From Singulisphaera sp. GP187 (GTDB lineage: Bacteria > Planctomycetota > Planctomycetia > Gemmatales > Gemmataceae): a DNA stretch of 33,393 nt. The stretch spans positions 1 through 33,393 of the forward strand of contig CAMBMH010000024.1 in NCBI GenBank assembly GCA_945868575.1, in the 5' to 3' direction. Shown here one piece after another: positions 7,481 to 15,629 of the stretch (within the stretch, counting starts at the first letter, position 1; each line of letters opens with the position of its first letter). Position numbers and translations under genes: made by a program. Under the pieces are notes generated by a model. That model saw only the letters and a program-made list of their open reading frames with translations, did no database searches and was not told where the DNA came from.

Positions 7481-8866
7481 ATGAGTCCCACGCTTTTTGT
7501 TTTGGGCCTGATGCAGGTTGTCCTGTCCCAGACGGCACCGATCGAAACGACGCCCATTCCCCGGACACGCCCAGCACCCCAGGGCGCGACCGATTGGGAA
7601 TCGTTTTTGGGGCCCACAGCCAACGGGGTCTCTCCGGAAAAGGACCTACCCGATTACAAGGGTTTGGTGCGATTGCCTGTTGTTTGGACAAGGCCGCTGG
7701 GTGAGGGGTATGCCCCGCCTGCCATTTCGCGCGGAAGGCTATTTCTTTCCGAACGGGTGGGCAACACCATGAGGGTGTTTGCGGTCAACGCGGAAACCGG
7801 AAAGGAACTTTGGAAATACGAATACAAAACCTTTTATGAGGACAAATATGGCTACGATGGGGGTTCGCGCGCCTGTCCCGTTGTCAAAGGATCCCAGGTG
7901 TTTCACCTTGGGCCCGAGGGGATTCTTTGCGCCCTGAATGTGGAGACGGGGAAGGAACTCTGGTCGGTGGATACGCGGAAGCAATTTGGCGTCGTGCAAA
8001 ACTTTTTTGGGGCCGGGAGCGCGCCTTTGGTGATTTCCGATGAGAAGGGGGAAAGGGTCATCGTTCATGTCGGGGGAAGTCCCTCGGGATCGACGGATGA
8101 TGATTTCGCCGGACTCAAGGGAAACGGTTCGGGTGTTGTCGCTTTTGACGCGGCCACCGGGAAAATGGTCTGGAAATCGACCGATGGACTGGCAAGCTAT
8201 TCCAGCCCGGTGGTGGCGACGCTTCCCGGATTTTCAGGACCTCAAGTGTTGATGTTGGCCAGGCAGGGACTTTACGCGATGGACGCCTCTTCGGGCAAGG
8301 AGCAGTTTCATTTTCCCTGGCGGGCGGACAATCTGGAAAGCGTCAACGCGGCGAATCCGATTGTTCTGGGAGACAAGATCCTTTTGACGGAGTGCTATGG
8401 TCCTGGTGGGGTGCTGCTTCAGTTGAAGGATGGGAAACCGGGTGTCGTTTGGTCGGATAATGACCGGGGGAGAAACAAAGCGCTTCAGGTTCACTGGAGC
8501 ACACCGATTTTGCGTGACGGGGTGGTTTATGCCAGTTCCGGACGCCATGAAGGAAACGCCGAGCTTCGGGCCGTCGATTTTGCGACAGGAAAAGTCCTTT
8601 GGCGAAGGCCAGGCCTTGGTCGCGCCTCGTTCCTTTCGGTTGAGGACAAGCTTCTCGTTTTGGGTGAGAGAGGCAACCTTCACCTGATCCGTGCAAACAA
8701 GGCGGAGTTTGATGAGTTGGCCTGGCTTGATCCGGTGGATCCGACCACCCTGACTCCGCTTTTGCGGTACCCCGCGTGGGCGGCACCGGTGCTTAGCCAT
8801 GGGTTGCTTTATGTCAGAGGCCGGGACAAGTTGGTGTGTCTGGAGCTGATCCCAGTAAAGAAATAA
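7481..8866 (+). CDS. PQQ-like beta-propeller protein, exported
   Basis: A 461-residue protein with an N-terminal export signal (MSPTLFVLGLMQVVLSQT) and repeated PQQ/BamB-type propeller blades. The blade signature recurs: VNAETGKELWKYE, LNVETGKELWSVD, FDAATGKMVWKS, MDASSGKEQFHF, VDFATGKVLWRR. This fold either binds PQQ in quinoprotein dehydrogenases or serves as a scaffold, as in BamB. There is no visible cytochrome domain or the calcium and disulfide features of methanol dehydrogenases, so a non-enzymatic scaffold is as likely as an enzyme. A GGAG lies about five bases before the ATG. It is transcribed divergently from the DUF1549/DUF1553 operon across a 247-base gap and appears to be a single-gene unit. 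Confidence 0.88.
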   Translation: MSPTLFVLGLMQVVLSQTAPIETTPIPRTRPAPQGATDWESFLGPTANGVSPEKDLPDYKGLVRLPVVWTRPLGEGYAPPAISRGRLFLSERVGNTMRVFAVNAETGKELWKYEYKTFYEDKYGYDGGSRACPVVKGSQVFHLGPEGILCALNVETGKELWSVDTRKQFGVVQNFFGAGSAPLVISDEKGERVIVHVGGSPSGSTDDDFAGLKGNGSGVVAFDAATGKMVWKSTDGLASYSSPVVATLPGFSGPQVLMLARQGLYAMDASSGKEQFHFPWRADNLESVNAANPIVLGDKILLTECYGPGGVLLQLKDGKPGVVWSDNDRGRNKALQVHWSTPILRDGVVYASSGRHEGNAELRAVDFATGKVLWRRPGLGRASFLSVEDKLLVLGERGNLHLIRANKAEFDELAWLDPVDPTTLTPLLRYPAWAAPVLSHGLLYVRGRDKLVCLELIPVKK

Positions 8867-8950
8867 AAGGGATGGGGTTTGGGGGTGAGTGGTGGAAAGT
8901 TTTTGGGAGGAATAGTCATTTCTGCCCCACGATTTTCCATTGGTCAGGAA

Positions 8951-9421
8951 TCATTTCGGTGGTCGATAGCGAACCACGATCACTTCACCTGCAAAGGGGA
9001 TGGTGTCCAATTCCGTTTGCATCCAGTTTGCCACTTTGTCGGTATTGCGGCCGCCTGATCCTGCTCCGATCAGGGGGAAAGCGATGGAGGAATAACCCTT
9101 TTGGTTGGCCAACCTAAGTGCGTTCCTGACCGATTCCCGAACCGACCATTCCGAGGCGCGCCAAAGGAGATTGATTCCCGCGACATGAATGATGGCTTTA
9201 AAGGGTAATTTTCCCGGCCCGGTCACCACTGCTCCACCCAAAGGAATCATTCCCATTCGGGCCAATTGCCTGAAGGGTTCCCGTCCGCCTTTCCTTTTGA
9301 TTGCTCCCGAAACTCCTTGGGGAAGCAAAAGCCACCAGGGAATCAGATTGCGATTCCACGCATTGACGATGACCTCCACTTTTTGATCCAAAAGGTCTCC
9401 ATCCGCCCATCGGAGCTTCAT
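8951..9421 (-). CDS. Macro-domain protein (ADP-ribose binding)
   Basis: A 156-residue single-domain protein of the macro family. Landmarks are VEVIVNAWNRNLIP at about residues 15-28, GGAVVTGPGKLPFKAIIHVAG (the phosphate-binding strand region), and SIAFPLIGAGSGG near 110-122. Macro domains bind ADP-ribose and many hydrolyse O-acetyl-ADP-ribose or remove ADP-ribose from proteins or nucleic acids. Here an unusual run of bulky residues (LIPWWLLLP) replaces the common Asn-Gly-Gly-Gly-containing loop next to VNA, so catalytic competence should not be assumed. It starts 18 bases after the stop of the GNAT gene, so the two are probably cotranscribed, which is compatible with an acyl or ADP-ribose modification theme but does not prove it. 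Confidence 0.85.
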   Translation of the reverse strand: MKLRWADGDLLDQKVEVIVNAWNRNLIPWWLLLPQGVSGAIKRKGGREPFRQLARMGMIPLGGAVVTGPGKLPFKAIIHVAGINLLWRASEWSVRESVRNALRLANQKGYSSIAFPLIGAGSGGRNTDKVANWMQTELDTIPFAGEVIVVRYRPPK

Positions 9422-9439
9422 TTTGAGATATCTCCCCGG

Positions 9440-9946
9440 TTACTGCGTCGCTTCAAAAGCTTTGTGGAAGGTGACGATTCCTGTTGGGACCTGTTGTCCC
9501 AGAGGGAGCGTCAAAAAATATTCCGGGGGCATAACGGGCAGCTCGAGGCTCGGATAAACCCGGAAACCAAAGCGTCCGTAAAACGCGGGATCCCCTGCCA
9601 ACACACAGCCTTTTGCCCCCAATGTTTTCAAACGATTGAGTCCAGCCCGCACGAGGCTTGAGCCGATGCCATTCCTTTGGTCTTCCGGGGAAATCGCGAT
9701 CGGCCCTAAACCAAACCAATCCGCCGTTTTATCAGATATCTCCACAGAAGAAAAAGCAATATGACCCACGACGGTATCGCCGATTTGCGCCACCAGGGAG
9801 ATTCTCATCGCGCTTGCCTGGCGCAGGGCGGCAATGATGAAATGTTCGGTTTGATTGCTGTGGGGGTGGGATGCGAAAGCCCTTTTGGTGATTTCGCCAA
9901 TGGAGGTTTCATCCCCTGGGGTTTCGGGCCGGATATGAAGGATCAT
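9440..9946 (-). CDS. GNAT family N-acetyltransferase (YhbS-like)
   Basis: A 168-residue acetyltransferase. The GNAT fold is shown by IRPETPGDETSIGEITKRAF at the N-terminus, the beta-4 strand WFGLGPIAI, and the acetyl-CoA pyrophosphate-binding motif DQRNGIGSSLVRAGL at about residues 98-112. The segment CVLAGDPAFYGRFGF is typical of the YhbS-like predicted acetyltransferases. The acceptor substrate is unknown. It is the first gene of a two-gene unit with the macro-domain protein. The ATG at 9946 is preceded by GGGG about nine bases upstream, a modest ribosome-binding site. Confidence 0.88.
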   Translation of the reverse strand: MILHIRPETPGDETSIGEITKRAFASHPHSNQTEHFIIAALRQASAMRISLVAQIGDTVVGHIAFSSVEISDKTADWFGLGPIAISPEDQRNGIGSSLVRAGLNRLKTLGAKGCVLAGDPAFYGRFGFRVYPSLELPVMPPEYFLTLPLGQQVPTGIVTFHKAFEATQ

Positions 9947-10052
9947 CTTGAATGCCCCAGGGGGAAAAATAGCCAGTAACAGGATAGGTTTTATCCTTAT
10001 AAGTCCGGGCTAAACCCACATTAGAAAATGATCCCTCCAATTCCCTAAATCC

Positions 10053-11282
10053 CTAATCCCTTTCCAGGGCCCAAAGTTTGACCAGTTCGATCACGGTGTT
10101 GACCGATTGTTCCATCTCTTCGAGACAGCACCATTCGTCCAGGGAGTGCGCGTTGTGTTCGCCACAAAAAATATTGGGGGTGGGGAGGCCCCGCTCGGTA
10201 AGGCGCGATCCATCCGTTCCACCGCGCACGGAGGTGAGTTTGGGATCCACCCCGGCATTGCGCATCGCCTGTTCGGCCAAAGCGACTGCGCGGGGTTCCT
10301 TGGCCATGCCATCGGCCATGTTGCGGTATTGGATGGTTCGTTTGATTTCGAATTTCGCGCCGGGGAATTCCTTTTCGATTTGCCTGGCGATTTCGTTGAG
10401 GAGATTTTCCTGTTGGTCCAAGGCAGGGGTCTGGAAATCGCGAAGGAGAAGCGAAACTTTTGCCTGGGCGACACCGCCTGTAATTTCATAAGGGTGCATG
10501 AACCCTTCCATTCCCTCGGTGGTTTCTGGACTAAGGGTTGCGCGAGGGAGTCTTTCGAGGAAGATTCCAGCAAGACGGACGGCGTTGACCATTTTTCCCT
10601 TGGCGATCGAGGGGTGGATGTTTACGCCTGTGATGGTCACATCCGCCCGATCGGCGGAGAAAGTCGCGAAATCGAGTTCGCCCGCAGGGCCTCCATCGAG
10701 GGTGTAGGCGCAAGCGACCCCCATTTCGGGGATGTCGACATGGTCCACACCGTGGCCGATCTCTTCGTCGCAGGTGAAAAGGAGTACCACGGGACCATGA
10801 TTGAGAGGAGTCTCAAGAAGTCTTTGCGCCGTTTCCATGATCACGGCGACGCCCGCCTTGTCATCGGCGCCCAGTAGGGTTGTGCCATCGGTGGTGATTA
10901 GGGTTTTGCCTTTATAATTGGCAAGTTCGGCATATCGTGCGGGTGAAAGAACTTTTTTGGATCCTTCAAGGACGATGTCCGAGCCGTCGTAGCGGTTGAT
11001 GATCTGTGGCTTGACGCCATCGCCGGGGGATTCGGGGGAAGTGTCCACATGGGCGACCAGCGCGATCGCCGGCGCGGCGGGATTTCCAGGAATCAGGGCG
11101 TGGACCAGTCCGTGTTCGTCCTGGAACGACTCGTCGAGACCCATCTCGTGGAGTTCCTTGAGAAGCAGCTTTCCCACTTCGAGCTGCCCGGGGGAACTCG
11201 GATAGGTCAGGGCGCGAAAATCCGCCTGGCTGCCGATTTTTACATATTCGAGAAAGCGGTCCAAAAGGCGCGTCTGGGACAC
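10053..11282 (-). CDS. pepT: Peptidase T (tripeptide aminopeptidase)
   Basis: A 409-residue cytoplasmic M20B metallopeptidase that removes the N-terminal residue of tripeptides. Zinc-site motifs stand at the positions known from E. coli PepT: His78 and Asp80 in VAHVDTS, Asp140 in GADDKAG, the acidic pair at 173-174 in CDEEIGHG, and a C-terminal segment with NIFCGEHNAHS. Length is normal for the family. The start is GTG at 11282-11280, with AAGGAA about ten bases upstream. It is separated from the toxin-antitoxin remnant by only about 30 bases in the same orientation, but the functions are unrelated and read-through is the only likely link. Confidence 0.95.
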   Translation of the reverse strand: MSQTRLLDRFLEYVKIGSQADFRALTYPSSPGQLEVGKLLLKELHEMGLDESFQDEHGLVHALIPGNPAAPAIALVAHVDTSPESPGDGVKPQIINRYDGSDIVLEGSKKVLSPARYAELANYKGKTLITTDGTTLLGADDKAGVAVIMETAQRLLETPLNHGPVVLLFTCDEEIGHGVDHVDIPEMGVACAYTLDGGPAGELDFATFSADRADVTITGVNIHPSIAKGKMVNAVRLAGIFLERLPRATLSPETTEGMEGFMHPYEITGGVAQAKVSLLLRDFQTPALDQQENLLNEIARQIEKEFPGAKFEIKRTIQYRNMADGMAKEPRAVALAEQAMRNAGVDPKLTSVRGGTDGSRLTERGLPTPNIFCGEHNAHSLDEWCCLEEMEQSVNTVIELVKLWALERD

Positions 11283-11314
11283 AGTCGGGGTTTCCTTGGG
11301 TTTGGGTAAACTGG

Positions 11315-11725
11315 CTATTCAGGAATTATTGTGGATTTTTCCAGCGTTTCATCAAAAAGTGTCAATTCCGGCAAGGCTTTTTGAATCATCAGGAATTGTT
11401 TGTCAAAGGTCCAGGAAGGAAGACCTTTATCAACGGCAAGGGTTGCCAAGGCAACATCGTTAAAAGGAAAACTGATGCCCGCCTTGCGAAGCTTGATCAG
11501 ATTTAAACCAACACGATCCCATAAACTGGATGGAAATTCCAATTGTTTGAACGATTCCAGCGCAAGGATTAATATCTCAAGATGTTTAGGGTTACTTGCA
11601 CCATGCAAAACCTCGGCCCTGGTGATTCCCGTAATGGCTCCATTGTAAATGAAAAACTGTTTAAGGAGAGCAGGGTCACCACTACTTGTGAATTCGATGA
11701 CAACACTTGAGTCAATCAGGATGAT
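11315..11725 (-). CDS. PIN-domain VapC-like toxin lacking a normal start codon
   Basis: The frame from 11725 down to the TAG at 11317-11315 encodes about 136 residues of PIN-domain RNase. It begins IILIDSSVVIEF, matching the usual VapC start (M-I-L-V-D-T/S-S), so the codon where Met is expected reads ATC. A TAA stands two codons upstream (11731-11729). Acidic PIN residues are present: Asp in LIDSS, Glu in GITRAEVLHG, Asp in FNDVALA and a C-terminal Asp in WTFDKQF. The first ordinary start is a TTG at 11608, which would delete the first strand and a catalytic Asp. The toxin overlaps the end of the upstream antitoxin frame. It could use a rare ATC/ATT start, be made by frameshifting from the antitoxin, or be dead. 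Confidence 0.7.
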   Translation of the reverse strand: MILIDSSVVIEFTSSGDPALLKQFFIYNGAITGITRAEVLHGASNPKHLEILILALESFKQLEFPSSLWDRVGLNLIKLRKAGISFPFNDVALATLAVDKGLPSWTFDKQFLMIQKALPELTLFDETLEKSTIIPE

Positions 11726-11981
11726 GGCTTAGGTCTGCATCATGGTTCGATTCCTGGGCCCACGCCGTTTCCACAATTCTTTGGTTACGGTAAACGGAAG
11801 GATCGATGAGGTCCTTGCCACCAATGTCTCGGAGGGCTGCCCAGCGATCGGCGTTTGGTGGGTCTGGCTGCTTTACTTCCCAGATTGTGATTTCAACGCG
11901 CTTGCCCGCAAAATTTCCAAGTTCCGGAAGTAGCAGGTTTCCGAAATCACCTCCTATCTGATGTTCTACTCCATTCGGGAA
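11712..11981 (-). pseudogene. VapB-like antitoxin frame with no ATG/GTG/TTG start
   Basis: The open frame between TGA at 11984-11982 and TGA at 11714-11712 encodes up to 90 residues: a short swapped-hairpin-like beginning (NLLLPELGNFAGKRVEIT), then PPNADRWAALRDIGGKDLID and an acidic C-terminus. This layout and its position just ahead of the PIN gene suit a toxin-neutralising antitoxin. There is no ATG, GTG or TTG in frame before the conserved part. A very strong Shine-Dalgarno (AGGAGGTGAT at about 11954-11945) sits where it would serve a start immediately ahead of NLLLPEL, so a start codon has probably been lost. A one-base insertion could also join the frame to an ATG at 11975-11973. Treated as decayed; a non-standard start cannot be excluded. 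Confidence 0.6.
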
Positions 11982-12131
11982 TCAGGACAGGTGGAATTGT
12001 GTGGATTATCTATGGATTCATTTATCCCGAGTGGAAAATAAGAGGCTCAACCAGGCTTGGGAATCCAATTCGACCCCCCTTTTGGCAACCGGTGTGACTA
12101 GAATGACTTGTAATGCCCTCAAGAGCCAATC

Positions 12132-13859
12132 ATGACCAAGCCAACGAAATCCCTGGGCGGAATCATCCACGCCTATCAGCGCTTCGATCCGGTGAACTTC
12201 CCACCGCCGACGCAACCTCCTGCCGACATGGTCTCCCCCGCTTTTGAGCACATGCTCCAATATGGGAATACCCGGGACCTGACTGAGGAGGAGCTGGCCA
12301 GAGCTATCCGGCTCGACCCATCACAGATCAAGGGGCTTGGACCAAGCATCGCCTCTCTTAAAGCAATCCTTGAGGCACAAAAAAGGAAAATCCTTTCCAC
12401 TTATGAAACCGATACCGTCAAGCAGGATGTGCAGAAACAGGTACGCAAACGAACTTCCCAGGTTCATCCTCCCGGCAAGTTTGCCAAGGACTTTCACCGC
12501 GCCGCGAAGGAAGAGGACATTGAGGCACTTGAACGCCTTTGGTACAAATCTTCAGATGGTCGCGACGAAAAACAGGACGATTTCGCGCTGGATCTTTTGC
12601 GCCTGATAGAATCGATAGGCGAGCGTTATCAGATCGAGGACCTAGCTCAAAAATATGCCTTCACAGGCGATGTGGCGTTGGACATTCCGGGCGCACTCGA
12701 GGTCAAGGAAACCCTGGAGACGATTGACCGGTTGCTCAAGCAGCTTGAGGAAGCGGAAAAGACCGCTCAAATCGGCGTGATCGATATGGACGCCTTGGCC
12801 AGGTTCACAGAGCCTGAGGACATCGAAAGTCTGGGCGAGATCGAAAAACAGATCCAGGATCTGGTAAAAAAATTGGCAGAGGAACAGGGTCTGGTCGAAG
12901 CCGCAAAAGGCGGCTTTGATCTCACTCCCAAAGCACATCGTCTTTTTCAATCCAAATTGTTGTCGAAAATTTTCGCGGACCTTTCCCCATCCAAAACCGG
13001 TCGACATGATGTAGACCTCCAAGGTGATGGCGCGGTGGAACTTCCTGCTACAAGACCCTACGAGTTTGGCGATTCGGTTAGCCAATTGGACATACCGCAA
13101 AGTTTCGTCAATGCGTTGGTCCGCCGGGGAAACACAGTTGAAACCGGACCGATTCGCCTCGACATGCGGGATATGGTCATTCACGCCACCTGCAACAAAC
13201 CCAAATGTGCTACCGCCGTGCTCCTCGATATGTCGGGGTCGATGCGTTACGATGGCATGTACATGAATGTCAAACGGATGGGAATGGCCCTTGAGGGGCT
13301 GATCCGAAGTGAATATCCTGGCGATTTTTTGCAATTTATCGAGATGTACACAGTCGCCAAAGCCAGACCATCGGGAGATCTGGCTTCGCTAATGCCTAAA
13401 CCGGTGACAATCTATGACCCCGTCGTTCGGCTTAAAGCGGATATGTCCAAGCCGAATATCACCGAAGAGGACCTCCCTCCGCACTTTACCAATATCCAGC
13501 ATGCACTCCAATTGGCCCGTCGCTTCCTCTCAACCCAGGACACCCCCAATAGGCAAATCCTGGTGATTACGGATGGCCTTCCTACCGCGCATTTCGAAGG
13601 TAAAGATCTTTTTATGCTTTATCCTCCGGATCCGAGGACGGAAAACGCTACGCTACGCGAAGCCAAACTTTGCTCCAAGGATGGGATCGTGGTCAATCTG
13701 TTTCTTTTGTCCACTTGGAACCAGACCGAGGATGATGTCCGGTTTGCGTATCGTCTGGCTGAATCGACCAAAGGACGCGTCTTTTTCACGGCTGGACGGG
13801 AACTAGACCGGTTTGTGGTTTGGGACTACCTTGCGAGGAGGCGATCGATCATTTCCTGA
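12132..13859 (+). CDS. VWA-domain protein
   Basis: A 575-residue protein with no export signal, so probably cytoplasmic. A largely helical N-terminal half, with probable coiled-coil stretches near 190-260, is followed by a C-terminal von Willebrand A domain. The metal-ion-dependent adhesion site is complete: DMSGSM at residues 366-371, a conserved Thr region around FTNIQHAL, and VITDGLP for the last Asp. VWA proteins of this architecture usually work with a MoxR- or ChlI-type AAA+ ATPase as a chaperone or metal-insertion pair, but no such ATPase is adjacent here. Spacing to the next gene is 75 bases in the same direction. AAGAG precedes the ATG by six bases. Domain call is firm; role is not known. 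Confidence 0.9.
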   Translation: MTKPTKSLGGIIHAYQRFDPVNFPPPTQPPADMVSPAFEHMLQYGNTRDLTEEELARAIRLDPSQIKGLGPSIASLKAILEAQKRKILSTYETDTVKQDVQKQVRKRTSQVHPPGKFAKDFHRAAKEEDIEALERLWYKSSDGRDEKQDDFALDLLRLIESIGERYQIEDLAQKYAFTGDVALDIPGALEVKETLETIDRLLKQLEEAEKTAQIGVIDMDALARFTEPEDIESLGEIEKQIQDLVKKLAEEQGLVEAAKGGFDLTPKAHRLFQSKLLSKIFADLSPSKTGRHDVDLQGDGAVELPATRPYEFGDSVSQLDIPQSFVNALVRRGNTVETGPIRLDMRDMVIHATCNKPKCATAVLLDMSGSMRYDGMYMNVKRMGMALEGLIRSEYPGDFLQFIEMYTVAKARPSGDLASLMPKPVTIYDPVVRLKADMSKPNITEEDLPPHFTNIQHALQLARRFLSTQDTPNRQILVITDGLPTAHFEGKDLFMLYPPDPRTENATLREAKLCSKDGIVVNLFLLSTWNQTEDDVRFAYRLAESTKGRVFFTAGRELDRFVVWDYLARRRSIIS

Positions 13860-13934
13860 TTTCGGCTGGGAACGATTGGCCGCAGGGTTCTATCCTAATC
13901 TCCTGTGCAAATCGGTACAGGGGAATACTAGGCC

Positions 13935-15614
13935 ATGAGCAAATCAAAATTTGTCATCGTTTTCGCGCTATTTTTTTATGCGGGATTTTTCGCCAAAGGA
14001 GAAGAAAAGACCCTTCCCTGGAAAGTGTTCATTCTCGCGGGCCAATCCAACATGGAGGGTCAAGCGGTCACAGACCTTGAAGGCAAAGACTATAACGGCG
14101 GGCGAGGCACTTTAAAGTTCCTGCTTCGTGATCCCGCTCTTTCTTCGAAACTCAAACACATGGTCGACGAAACTGGGAACCTTGCCCGACGCGAAGATGT
14201 TTGGGTTCGCTATCAGGCGGAAAACGCGCCGCTTCGCAAGGGACCTCTGGGGCCAGGATTCACCCCGTATGGCGACACCCACCATTTCGGTCCGGAGTTG
14301 GAATTTGGTCATGTAGTCGGCGATGCTTTGCCCAACCCGGTCCTACTGATCAAAACCGCCTGGGGAGGAAAAAGTCTATACAAGGATTTTCGTCCGCCAA
14401 GCTCCGGTGGACAGGTTGGCAAATATTACACAATGATGATCAAGCAGGTCCGCGAAGGTCTGGCGAATCTTTCCAAAGACTTTCCCGCCTATAAAGGTGA
14501 GGGGTATGAGATCGCAGGATTTGTCTGGTATCATGGGTGGAACGATGGGGTCGATCCCAAAAACGCAATTCCCGAATACGAGCAAAACCTGGCCAACCTG
14601 ATCAACGATGTCCGCAAGGATTTGGGCGTTCCCAAATTGCCCGTCGTGGTCGGGGAAATCACCGGCCCCTGGGTCGATGCGCCCGGGGAATGGAACACTC
14701 TTCGCAAGGCACAAGCTGCCACCGCAAACAGGCCAGAATTCAAAAATTCAGTTCTTTTTGTTGAAACCAGGAACTTTGTTCGCAAACCGGAGGACTCCCC
14801 CAATCCAGGCCATGGCCATCACGAATTCGGCAACGCAGAAACCTACTTCCTTGTGGGGGAGACGCTGGGCAAGGGGATGTTGCAAGCCATTGCGGGCAAA
14901 GTCCAAAACAAACCGATTCGAAAAATAGAACCAAAGGAAAGCCAGGCGGCCCTACCCACCAAGCGCACAACCAAAAACATCCAGGGGTGGACGGTCCGGG
15001 TGGATGACCGGCTCTTTGAGGAACCCAACAGGGAATTGGGAGCCAAGTGTCTCGCCTTTTTGGACAACAAACTATCCGATATTTGTGTTGTCGTGCCAGC
15101 TGAAAAGTTGAAGAAATTAAAGATGGTAACAATTGTGATGGATCTTGATTATGGCAAAATTGGTTCGTTTCAATACCACCCGGGCAAACAATGGCTGATC
15201 GAAAATGGATACGGGGCGGATCTTGTAAAATGTGTCCATCTCCCTCGCGCGGCGGAACTTCCCACCAAGCGCAATATCAATGAGCAGCCTTGGGTCATCC
15301 TTCACGAACTGGCCCATGCCTATCACGATCAGGTTTTGGGATTCGACCATCCCCGGGTACGGGAAGCCCAGGAGCGATTCAAAAAAAGCGGGCATGGCGA
15401 CAAAACCCTGCTCTATGATGGCTCACGGGTTAAACACTATGGGCTTACCAACCCGATGGAATTCTTCGCCGAGATGACCGAAGCCTATTTTGGGGTGAAC
15501 GATTTCTTTCCGTTCAATCGCGCGGAACTTCGCGAGAATGAGCCCGAAATTTATACCCTTTTGGCAGATATCTGGGATGGACCAGAGTCTAAAACCAAGG
15601 CAAAGCCCAAATAG
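13935..15614 (+). CDS. SASA-type esterase fused to zinc metallopeptidase-like domain
   Basis: A 559-residue exported protein (signal MSKSKFVIVFALFFYAGFFA). The first ~330 residues are a SASA/DUF303 carbohydrate esterase, the family of sialate O-acetylesterases and CE6 xylan esterases: nucleophile Ser38 in AGQSNMEGQ, KTAWGGKSL, GFVWYHGWND and a HHEFGNAE segment near the catalytic His. From about 345 a second domain follows (TVRVDDRLFEEP) with a gluzincin-like site, HELAH at 457-461, and a candidate third ligand Glu509 or Glu513 in PMEFFAEMTEAYFG. The combination suggests deacylation of a glycan or glycoprotein together with proteolysis, but the substrate is unknown. AGGGGA lies ahead of the ATG. 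Both domains are well supported; the fusion is unusual. Confidence 0.85.
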   Translation: MSKSKFVIVFALFFYAGFFAKGEEKTLPWKVFILAGQSNMEGQAVTDLEGKDYNGGRGTLKFLLRDPALSSKLKHMVDETGNLARREDVWVRYQAENAPLRKGPLGPGFTPYGDTHHFGPELEFGHVVGDALPNPVLLIKTAWGGKSLYKDFRPPSSGGQVGKYYTMMIKQVREGLANLSKDFPAYKGEGYEIAGFVWYHGWNDGVDPKNAIPEYEQNLANLINDVRKDLGVPKLPVVVGEITGPWVDAPGEWNTLRKAQAATANRPEFKNSVLFVETRNFVRKPEDSPNPGHGHHEFGNAETYFLVGETLGKGMLQAIAGKVQNKPIRKIEPKESQAALPTKRTTKNIQGWTVRVDDRLFEEPNRELGAKCLAFLDNKLSDICVVVPAEKLKKLKMVTIVMDLDYGKIGSFQYHPGKQWLIENGYGADLVKCVHLPRAAELPTKRNINEQPWVILHELAHAYHDQVLGFDHPRVREAQERFKKSGHGDKTLLYDGSRVKHYGLTNPMEFFAEMTEAYFGVNDFFPFNRAELRENEPEIYTLLADIWDGPESKTKAKPK

Positions 15615-15629
15615 GATTAGGCTTGGGGA

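Noticed and set aside
10031..10066. Short tandem runs like CCCTAA downstream of pepT
   Set aside because: Only about three imperfect units; too short to be a repeat array or CRISPR.
11741..11760. GGTTCGATTCC, similar to a tRNA T-arm
   Set aside because: The flanking bases do not pair into a five-base T stem, no anticodon or acceptor stem can be built upstream, and the bases lie in the antitoxin frame.
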